DNA from: Myxococcus sp. RHSTA-1-4
Lineage (GTDB): Bacteria > Myxococcota > Myxococcia > Myxococcales > Myxococcaceae
Reading direction: 5' to 3'
Length of the DNA: 64,000 bases
Assembly (NCBI RefSeq): GCF_020037125.1
Contig: NZ_JAIQDG010000007.1
Location: 186,001-250,000, forward strand
In this document: positions 50,780 through 60,310 of the stretch, in pieces
Position numbering within the stretch: the stretch's first letter is position 1
Layout of the letters: each line of letters begins with the position of its first letter
Notes under the pieces: model-generated
Database searches by the model: none
What the model saw: the letters and a program-made list of their open reading frames with translations, nothing else
Told to the model about the DNA's origin: nothing
Translations under genes and position numbers: made by a program

Positions 50780-51556
50780 ATGGCCTACGAGAACATCCGG
50801 CTGGAGCAGGAGGGCGCCGTCGCGACCCTCTTCATCGACCGTCCCAAGGCGCTCAACGCGCTCAACAGCAAGACGCTGCAGGAGATGGAGGCGGCGCTCA
50901 AGTCCATCGGCCAGGACGTGCGCGTCCTCATCGTCACCGGCGGCGGTGAGAAGGCCTTCGTCGCCGGCGCGGACATCGCGGAGATGGCGGCGCTGACCGA
51001 GACGCAGGCCCAGGAGTTCGGGGCGCTCGGCCACCGCGTCATGGCCATGCTGGAGGAGCTGCCCATCCCCACCATCGCGGCCGTCAACGGCTTCGCGCTG
51101 GGCGGCGGGTGCGAGCTGGCCCTGGCCTGCGACATCATCTACGCGTCCGAGAAGGCGAAGCTCGGTCTGCCCGAGGTGGGCCTGGGCGTCATCCCCGGCT
51201 TCGGCGGCACCCAGCGTCTCACCCGCGCGGTGGGCCGCGCCCGCGCCAAGGAGCTCATCTTCACCGGTGAGCGCATCGACGCCGCCAAGGCCAAGGAGAT
51301 CGGCCTGGTGCTGGAGGTGCTCGCCCCCGAGGCGCTGCTCCCGCACTGCCGCGACGTGGCCGCGAAGATGCTCAAGAACGGCCCGCTCGCCATCGCCAAG
51401 GCCAAGCGCGTCATCGAGGCCGGTGCCGACCAGGACCTGCGCGTCGCCAACGAGATGGAGCGCAAGACGTTCGGCGAGCTGTTTGGCTCGGCGGACCAGC
51501 GCGAGGGCATGAAGGCCTTCCTGGAGAAGCGCCCGGCCACCTTCACCGGCAAGTGA
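50780..51556 (+). CDS. Enoyl-CoA hydratase/crotonase
   Basis: A 258-residue crotonase. The oxyanion loops are AGADIAEMA and ALGGGCELALACD, and the catalytic Glu pair lies in GGGCE and GLPEVGLGVIPGFGG. It should hydrate crotonyl-CoA to 3-hydroxybutyryl-CoA, the reaction adjacent to the dehydrogenase encoded just before it. The next gene starts 1 bp after its stop. Confidence 0.93.
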   Translation: MAYENIRLEQEGAVATLFIDRPKALNALNSKTLQEMEAALKSIGQDVRVLIVTGGGEKAFVAGADIAEMAALTETQAQEFGALGHRVMAMLEELPIPTIAAVNGFALGGGCELALACDIIYASEKAKLGLPEVGLGVIPGFGGTQRLTRAVGRARAKELIFTGERIDAAKAKEIGLVLEVLAPEALLPHCRDVAAKMLKNGPLAIAKAKRVIEAGADQDLRVANEMERKTFGELFGSADQREGMKAFLEKRPATFTGK

Positions 51557-51557
51557 C

Positions 51558-52259
51558 GTGCGGCGCGCGCTCGCGGCCGGGGGACTGCTGATCTGCCTCC
51601 TGGCCGCGGCTCCCTCCCGGGCCTCGGAAGGTGAGGGTGACGGGGACGGGCGGGCTCCCGCGCTCGTCTCCTGGAAGCGCACGCTCTGCCTGTACACCGG
51701 CTGCTTCCTGGAGCCGCTCGTCCCGGATGTCCGCTACGAGTGGGGGCCCGGCTCCCGCGAGCATTGGGTGCTGTCCTGGCCCATCCACCCCTGGGCCTCG
51801 CCGCCGCTGGACGTGCCCGGCCCCACGTTGGTGCTCTCGCCCTTCGTGGAGCCGCAGCTCCGCCGGAAGCCCTCGGCCTTCCGGCTGCTCGCCGGGGCCC
51901 GGGTGTATGCCTTCCCCGACACACTCCGCATCGGAGTGCTCGCCGAGGGAGCGGGCCTGTGGGGACGGGACGGCTCGGGTGGAATGGCCGGGGTGGGGCT
52001 GTCGTACGACCTCATCGAGCGCCACCGGCACACCGTGCCCTGGACGCTGTCCCTCGTCGCGCGGCGGGTCTGGACGGGGGAGGGCGGCCGGACGGACGTC
52101 ACCTTCGACGTCACCGTGCCCCTCAACATGTTCCTGGGCTCACCCTTGGATTCCGAGGTATCAGGCAGTCGGTCGTCCTCTAATCGGACCACCAACCCGC
52201 GCTTGAGGCCCGGCGCTAGCTCTTCGCTGTTCCCGAGGGGAAACCCTCATACTATGTAG
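51558..52259 (+). CDS. Exported protein of unknown function
   Basis: A 233-residue protein with GTG start, fixed by the signal peptide (LAAGGLLICLLAAAPSRAS). The mature part has alternating strand patterns (for example FRLLAGARVYAFPDTLRIGVLAEGAGL region and LSLVARRVWTG), which would suit a small outer-membrane barrel or periplasmic beta domain. The last 40 residues are Ser/Arg/Asn-rich and unstructured. It sits within the acyl-CoA gene set but offers no enzymatic motif. Confidence 0.55.
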   Translation: MRRALAAGGLLICLLAAAPSRASEGEGDGDGRAPALVSWKRTLCLYTGCFLEPLVPDVRYEWGPGSREHWVLSWPIHPWASPPLDVPGPTLVLSPFVEPQLRRKPSAFRLLAGARVYAFPDTLRIGVLAEGAGLWGRDGSGGMAGVGLSYDLIERHRHTVPWTLSLVARRVWTGEGGRTDVTFDVTVPLNMFLGSPLDSEVSGSRSSSNRTTNPRLRPGASSSLFPRGNPHTM

Positions 52260-52295
52260 GCCTTTCTCTTTTCCTCCCCGCTGTTGAGGAGTCTC

Positions 52296-53438
<1,143 letters not shown>

Positions 53439-53443
53439 TCGTG

Positions 53444-53890
53444 ATGAAGCGGGCTTTTCTCTCCGTGGTCGTTCTCTCCTCGGCGGTGGCGCTCGCGCAG
53501 GGCGCTCCGGCGAAGAAGCCCTCCGGCGGGAAGCCCGCCCAGGCGACGGCCCCCGCGAAGAGCGAGGGGCCGGACGTCGAGCGCCTTCCGTTCACCCCGG
53601 ACTCCATCCGCCAGGTGGTCACGTACAACCAGCCTCGTATCCAGGAGTGCTACGAGGACCACATGGCGGAGAAGGACCAGAAGGTGGAGGGGCGGCTGAT
53701 GACGTCCTTCACCATCGACGCCAACGGGCTGGTGAAGGACGCGAAGGTGGTGAAGAAGTCGAGCACGCTGAAGGACCCGGGCCTGCACGACTGCGTGGTG
53801 GCGGTGCTGTCGTCCATGACGTTCCCCAAGCCGCCGGACGGCGTGGACCGCCCCATCGAGTACCCGTTCAACCTCAAGGCCATCGAGTAG
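53444..53890 (+). CDS. Exported AgmX/PglI C-terminal-domain protein
   Basis: A 148-residue secreted protein with signal peptide ending AVALAQ, an Ala/Pro/Lys-rich linker (residues 21-45) and a compact domain with IQECYEDHM, LMTSFTIDANGLVKDAKV and LHDCVVAVLSSMTFPKP. The paired Cys and the FxIxxxGxV core fit the AgmX/PglI C-terminal (TonB-like) domain common in myxobacteria. It lies between the two acyl-CoA dehydrogenase genes, 5 bp after the first, so it shares their transcript. Confidence 0.75.
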   Translation: MKRAFLSVVVLSSAVALAQGAPAKKPSGGKPAQATAPAKSEGPDVERLPFTPDSIRQVVTYNQPRIQECYEDHMAEKDQKVEGRLMTSFTIDANGLVKDAKVVKKSSTLKDPGLHDCVVAVLSSMTFPKPPDGVDRPIEYPFNLKAIE

Positions 53891-53900
53891 GAAGACCGCC

Positions 53901-55046
53901 GTGAACCTCGAGCTGACCGAGACCCAGACGCTGATCCGCGACACCGCCCGCAAGTTCGCGCGCGAGCGCGTGGCCCCGCTGGCCCGCACGCTGGACCGCG
54001 AGGAGCGCTTCCCCACGGAGCTCTACAAGGAGATGGGCGAGCTGGGGCTGCTCGGGGTGAACATCCCGGCGAAGTACGGCGGCTCGGAGGCGGGCGTCGT
54101 CGCCTACTCGCTGGCGATGATGGAGATGGCGGCGGCGGACGCGTCCACGTCGGTGACGATGGCCGTGACGAACATGTGCGCGGAGCTGATCAACGCGTTC
54201 GGCACGGAGGCGCAGCGCGAGAAGTACGTGACGCGGCTGGCCTCCGGCGAGGCGGTGGCGGGCTCCTTCGCGCTGTCCGAGCCGCACGCCGGCTCCGACC
54301 CGGGCGCGATGAACACCACCGCGGTGCGGCGCGGGGACACGTACGTCCTCAATGGCAGCAAGCAGTGGATTACGTCCGGTGCGTACGCCGGGGTGATGGT
54401 GGTGTGGGCGCGCACGGCTCCGACGGGGAACAAGGGCCTGTCCTGCTTCATCGTGGAGGGCGGGACGAAGGGCCTCATCATCGGCAAGCACGAGGACAAG
54501 ATGGGGCTGCGCTCCTCGAACACGGTGCCGCTGACGTTCGAGGACTGTGAGATTCCGGCGGAGAACCTCCTGGGCCAGGAAGGGCAGGGCTTCCGGCTGG
54601 CGATGACGGCGCTGGACGGCGGGCGCATCGGCATTGCGTCGCAGGCGTGCGGCGTGGGCCGGGCGGCGCTGGAGGCCGCCGTGGCGTACTCGAAGGACCG
54701 CAAGGCGTTCGGTCAGGCCATTGGCGAGTTCCAGGCCCCGCGCTTCATGATGGCGGACATGAAGACGCAGCTCGATGCGGCGGAGCTGCTGACGCTGCGC
54801 GCGGCGTACATGAAGGAGCAGGGCCAGCCCTTCTCCCGCGAGGCCTCCATGGCGAAGCTGTTCGCCAGCGAGATGAGCAACAAGGTGGCCGACAAGGCCG
54901 TGCAGCTCCACGGCGGCTACGGCTACATCGACGAGTTCCCCGTCGAGCGGTACTTCCGCGACGCCCGCGTGCAGACCATCTACGAGGGCACCAGCGAGGT
55001 GCAGCGGATGGTGATTGCCCGCGAGACGTTCAAGCTGCTGGGGTAG
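53901..55046 (+). CDS. Short-chain acyl-CoA dehydrogenase
   Basis: A 381-residue acyl-CoA dehydrogenase starting with GTG 10 bp after the preceding stop. Marks: SFALSEPHAGSDPG, GSKQWITSG, KDRKAFGQAI, HGGYGYIDEFPVERYFRDAR and catalytic Glu in IYEGTSEVQR. It is related to but clearly distinct from the enzyme at 52296, so the two may differ in chain length or branched-chain preference. An AT-rich inverted repeat follows the gene. Confidence 0.93.
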   Translation: MNLELTETQTLIRDTARKFARERVAPLARTLDREERFPTELYKEMGELGLLGVNIPAKYGGSEAGVVAYSLAMMEMAAADASTSVTMAVTNMCAELINAFGTEAQREKYVTRLASGEAVAGSFALSEPHAGSDPGAMNTTAVRRGDTYVLNGSKQWITSGAYAGVMVVWARTAPTGNKGLSCFIVEGGTKGLIIGKHEDKMGLRSSNTVPLTFEDCEIPAENLLGQEGQGFRLAMTALDGGRIGIASQACGVGRAALEAAVAYSKDRKAFGQAIGEFQAPRFMMADMKTQLDAAELLTLRAAYMKEQGQPFSREASMAKLFASEMSNKVADKAVQLHGGYGYIDEFPVERYFRDARVQTIYEGTSEVQRMVIARETFKLLG

Positions 55047-55067
55047 GCAGCTCGTGGACCATGAAGG

Positions 55068-55098
55068 CGCGTATTTCAAGGTATGCTTAAAATACGCG
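55068..55098. promoter_or_regulatory. AT-rich inverted repeat
   Basis: CGCGTATTT and AAATACGCG form a perfect 9-bp repeat with a 13-nt spacer, 22 bp past an acyl-CoA dehydrogenase stop and 76 bp before a dioxygenase-like gene. The patch to 55120 is strikingly AT-rich for this genome and includes TAAGATAT. It may be a promoter-operator or a terminator. Confidence 0.45.
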
Positions 55099-55173
55099 TC
55101 TTAAGGATTTCGTAAGATATCCTGGGTTGAATCCCCTCCCCACTGCCCCCGGCGGGGCAGGGGAGGATTCACA

Positions 55174-55980
55174 ATGCACGAGCATGACGATGGTGGCCTG
55201 CAACAGGACCTGAAGCTCATCCACGCGTCCATGGAGCGCAGGACGCTCCTTCGCCTCGCCCTGGGCGCGAGCCTGGTGCCTCTCGTGGGCTGCGGCGGCG
55301 AGGATTCCGCGGAGGCCCTGGGGCTCACGCCGAGCGCTGGCACCTGCACCACGATTCCGACGGAGACGGCGGGACCGTATCCGGGAGACGGCTCCAACGG
55401 CCCCAACGTGCTCACCCAGACGGGCATCGTCCGGAGTGACATCCGCTCGAGCGTGGGCTCCGCCACGGGGACCGCGGCGGGGATTCCGCTGACCGTCACC
55501 CTCACGCTCATCAACTCCGCGGGCAACTGTGAGCCGCTCGCCGGGTACGCCATCTACCTGTGGCATTGCGACCGCGAGGGCCGCTACTCGCTCTACTCCT
55601 CCGGGGTGACGAACCAGAACTACCTGCGCGGGGTGCAGGCGACGAACGCCCAGGGGCAGGTGACGTTCACGACCATCTTCCCCGGCTGCTACTCGGGGCG
55701 CTGGCCGCACATCCACTTCGAGGTCTACCCGAGCCTCGCGTCCGCGACGACGGCGGCGAACAAGGTGGCCACCTCCCAGCTCGCCCTTCCCAAGGCCTCT
55801 TGCGACGCGGTGTACGCCACCACCGGGTATTCGCAGAGCGTCACCAACCTGTCGAGAATCAGCCTGTCCACGGACAACGTGTTCCGCGATGGCTGGACGT
55901 CCCAGCTCGCGAACGTCACGGGCAACACCACCAGCGGCTACGTGGCGACCCTCACGGTCGCCATCGCCGTCACCCGATAG
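55174..55980 (+). CDS. Tat-type lipoprotein with intradiol dioxygenase fold
   Basis: A 268-residue protein. Residues 20-42 read RRTLLRLALGASLVPLVGC: a twin-Arg Tat signal ending in a lipobox Cys. The body matches the intradiol ring-cleavage dioxygenase family: YLWHCDREGRYS, QNYLRG, FTTIFPGCYSGRWPHIH, with candidate Fe ligands in the two Tyr (NYLRG and CYSGR) and the two His of PHIH. Thus an iron dioxygenase may be folded in the cytosol and anchored outside. Substrate unknown. ATG is preceded by GGGGAGGA. A bidirectional terminator follows. Confidence 0.8.
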   Translation: MHEHDDGGLQQDLKLIHASMERRTLLRLALGASLVPLVGCGGEDSAEALGLTPSAGTCTTIPTETAGPYPGDGSNGPNVLTQTGIVRSDIRSSVGSATGTAAGIPLTVTLTLINSAGNCEPLAGYAIYLWHCDREGRYSLYSSGVTNQNYLRGVQATNAQGQVTFTTIFPGCYSGRWPHIHFEVYPSLASATTAANKVATSQLALPKASCDAVYATTGYSQSVTNLSRISLSTDNVFRDGWTSQLANVTGNTTSGYVATLTVAIAVTR

Positions 55981-55985
55981 CCCTG

Positions 55986-56021
55986 GGGGGCAGCGGTGCG
56001 CACGCGCTCACCGCCGCCCCC
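55986..56021. terminator. Bidirectional terminator
   Basis: GGGGGCAGCGGTG and CACCGCCGCCCCC pair into a 13-bp stem with one mismatch around a 10-nt loop, midway between two convergent genes whose stops are 46 bp apart. It would serve both. Confidence 0.7.
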
Positions 56022-56026
56022 AACAG

Positions 56027-57634
56027 TCAGCGCAGCGGCAGGTCCAGCCAGGAGGGAGCGCCGAGCGACAGCGGCGCGCCGGTGGAGTTGGCGTCCAGGT
56101 AGAGCGGGTCCTCCGTGTCGACGACGAGCGCGAGCCGGTGCCACGCCGGGACGTCGTAGGCCGTGGCGGGGAACACCACGTCCAGGTCCAGCGGCGCGCC
56201 GGGCGTGGCGCCGTGCCAGCTCAGGGGCACGTGGGTGATGAGCCCGCCGGAGTCGCCGAAGACGTCATACAGGTAGGCGACGACAGTCCCGGAGGCCGTG
56301 GACGGGGTGATGCGCAGGCGCAGGGTGGCCACGCCACGGATGGCGATGGGGCTCGACGCGTAGGCCGAGGTCCAGACTCCGGCGCTGAGGCGGTTGACCC
56401 CCGGCAGCCAGACGGTGGGAGGAATGCCGGTCAGCGCCTGGAGCCCGTTGGTCAGCAGCGCCACACCCGCGTCGGCGGTGGTGTCGTAGCCCGCCCAGAC
56501 GGTCCTCGCGCCACTGGTGGAGGGCGTGCCGCCCAGGGTGCCGGTGCCGTCCAGCAGGCGGATGGCGCCCAGCCCGTAGCGCTGCGTGCCCGAGGAGACG
56601 TCGGCCCAGGACGTGTAGCCCTCCACGTCGCCGTCGTAGGTGCGAAGCACCACGGGAGGCTCGCTGGCGATGCCGGTGTTCACGCCCGCGACGTACTGGT
56701 CCATCCAGCGCGTCACGCTGGTCCACACGTGGTTCGGCAGGCCCAGCAGCCCGGTGGCCTCCACGACGGCGTGGTCACCCGGGGCGAGCTCCAGGCGGCG
56801 GGGCCCCGTGAGCTGGCTGTAGAAGTCCGTGAGCTGGTTGGGCGGGAAGAGGCTGTCTCCGTAGGCATTGGCCATCAGGATGGCGGGCGCGTTCGCGTTG
56901 ATGCGGTCGACGTAGGTGGCCGCCGAGCGCACCCGGCCCCAGGCCTTGATGCCCTCGATGTCGCGGTTGGCGAAGTAGTTGTCGACGGCCGTCCGCAGCT
57001 CGGGGCTCGGCCTGCCCAGCAGCCGCGACGCGAGGTCCAGCAGGGCCACCGCCTGCGGCCGCCGGGTCTCCCCGCCGAACAGCGAGGCCACCAGGTCCGT
57101 CCAGCCGGAGAGCGCGGCGACCGCCTTCACGCGCGAGTCGAACCCCGAGGCGATGAGCGAGATGCCGGCGCCATACGAGACACCCGCGAGCCCGATGCGC
57201 GAGCCGTCCGCCTGGGTGTTCGCGAGCAGCCAGTCGATGACGCGCGAGGTGTCCGCGATGTCCGCCGGGCCCGCCGTGTCGATGCCGCCACCGGAGGCCC
57301 AGAAGCCTCGCGGCGTGTAGGAGAGGACGACGTAGCCCCGCTGCGCCAGCGCGCCGGCCTGGGCCAGGTACTCCAGGTCGTTGAGGCCCCAGCTCGAGAT
57401 GAAGACGATGGCCGGGTGCGGGCCCGGCGCCGTCGGCGAGATGTAGTTGGCCTTGAGCACGGTGCCGTCGCCGGCGGTGATGTCGACGAACCGGAAGCCC
57501 GTGGTCGGCACCCCGGCCAGCACGGCACTCGCGGCCGTGGCCCGGACGGGAAGGGCTGACCCGGCGAGCGGGACGAGCAATGCGACAAGGAGGGACGACA
57601 GACGGAGGACTCGTGAGGGGAAGCGCTGCACCAT
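56027..57634 (-). CDS. Secreted PepX/CocE-like hydrolase
   Basis: A 535-residue exported hydrolase with signal peptide (LSSLLVALLVPLAGSALP). The S15-type hydrolase fold shows IVFISSWGLND, GYVVLSYTPRGF, the nucleophile GVSYGAG near residue 150 and a candidate His in GDHAVVE near 300; a C-terminal jelly-roll domain follows from about residue 345. It differs strongly from the CocE-like protein at 36601. ATG at 57634 is preceded by GAGG; an open frame extends upstream without any family similarity. A perfect 20-bp palindrome lies 49 bp upstream of the start. Confidence 0.8.
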   Translation of the reverse strand: MVQRFPSRVLRLSSLLVALLVPLAGSALPVRATAASAVLAGVPTTGFRFVDITAGDGTVLKANYISPTAPGPHPAIVFISSWGLNDLEYLAQAGALAQRGYVVLSYTPRGFWASGGGIDTAGPADIADTSRVIDWLLANTQADGSRIGLAGVSYGAGISLIASGFDSRVKAVAALSGWTDLVASLFGGETRRPQAVALLDLASRLLGRPSPELRTAVDNYFANRDIEGIKAWGRVRSAATYVDRINANAPAILMANAYGDSLFPPNQLTDFYSQLTGPRRLELAPGDHAVVEATGLLGLPNHVWTSVTRWMDQYVAGVNTGIASEPPVVLRTYDGDVEGYTSWADVSSGTQRYGLGAIRLLDGTGTLGGTPSTSGARTVWAGYDTTADAGVALLTNGLQALTGIPPTVWLPGVNRLSAGVWTSAYASSPIAIRGVATLRLRITPSTASGTVVAYLYDVFGDSGGLITHVPLSWHGATPGAPLDLDVVFPATAYDVPAWHRLALVVDTEDPLYLDANSTGAPLSLGAPSWLDLPLR

Positions 57635-57682
57635 GGCCACCTCGGGGGACGGCGAGCAGGAAGCGCGCGTACCGTAGCGGCT

Positions 57683-57702
57683 CATTGATTCTTGAATCAA
57701 TG
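57683..57702. promoter_or_regulatory. Perfect palindrome, candidate repressor operator
   Basis: CATTGATTCTTGAATCAATG is a 9-bp perfect inverted repeat with 2-nt spacer. On the minus strand its TTGATT could be the -35, with TACGGT about 18 bp on, of the leftward hydrolase gene. TetR- or MarR-type sites look like this. Confidence 0.5.
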
Positions 57703-58246
57703 GAAGGGCATGAAATCCGTTGAAGTCGGGTGATTCTGGACCCGGGCGGGCACCTGTCGAGCAGGCTCGAAGCAGGGCCGCACAACCCAGCGGAAGCCCG
57801 TGTGGTGGAGGACAGGGGAAAAGGGGGAGGGGCCCGCGGCCGCCGACGTTCGGGAACAGTCCACCCCCCCGGGCGCACCTCCCCCGTGACATACGCCGGT
57901 CACCGGACTCGCGGGCCTCCACCCAGAGGCGGAACGGAGCCGGGGGAAAATTGTCGCATTCGGCTGGATTTCTCCCCTCCGGGTGAAGGGGCTCCCCGGG
58001 CCGCTGACGGGTGGAATGGAAGTTCCATTCCGCCAGCCCCCTCACCGGGCGGGCCTCCGTCGAGTCCAGGTCGGGATTTGAAGGGAGGGCTGCGCGCGGG
58101 CAGACCCGTTCTTACCTAGGTGTTGGGTCCATCCGGCCGGGCCTCGTGCCCGTCCGCCTGGGGTCCTACCGGGCGGATGAGGTGCGGCGGGCTTGACAGG
58201 GCCGATGTAGGGTATCCACCCAACATCAGAAGGAGCACGTGCTGGC
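57703..58246. other. Intergenic stretch before rpsA, no gene seen
   Basis: About 540 bp of GC-rich sequence between the operator of the leftward hydrolase and the rpsA promoter. Only low-complexity frames appear on either strand. A TTGACA at 58193 is not followed by a -10 at normal spacing. Confidence 0.5.
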
Positions 58247-58276
58247 TTGACTCCCGGAATCTCCGGTGTCTAGGGT
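58247..58276 (+). promoter_or_regulatory. Housekeeping promoter of rpsA
   Basis: TTGACT, an 18-bp spacer and TAGGGT fit the major sigma factor pattern. Transcription would start near 58283, leaving a leader of about 120 nt that includes the hairpin GTCCTC-ATGAC-GAGGAC at 58299-58315. Confidence 0.5.
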
Positions 58277-58402
58277 GCGCGGCTTCCAAAAATTTCTGGT
58301 CCTCATGACGAGGACGAACGTCACGGCCCGTTGCTCCCCGCAGGCCGCAGCGTACACCCACAATCAGGGGGCAGCTGTACCGTTTCAAAGGACTTCCTCT
58401 AC

Positions 58403-60115
<1,713 letters not shown>

Positions 60116-60145
60116 TCGCTTCAGCAGCACGCGCCTCACGGCGAG

Positions 60146-60177
60146 ACGGCCGGGTTCCCGAGAGGGGGCCCGGCCGT
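60146..60177 (+). terminator. Terminator hairpin of rpsA
   Basis: ACGGCCGGG and CCCGGCCGT pair into a perfect 9-bp stem around a 14-nt loop, 30 bp after the rpsA stop. No long T-run follows. Confidence 0.65.
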
Positions 60178-60310
60178 TGCCGTATCCGGGGAGACGCAAG
60201 GTGCTTGCGCGGTGCCTCACTCCGTGAGGGGGCCTTTGACTTCCCACGGGTGGTGCGGTTAGTCATCACCCCGCGCATATCCGGGGCCGGGGCGCGAGGG
60301 AACGAACCGT

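Noticed and set aside
58193..58213. TTGACA followed by TAGGGT as the rpsA promoter
   Set aside because: The spacer is only 9 bp; the TTGACT-18-TAGGGT pair downstream fits better.
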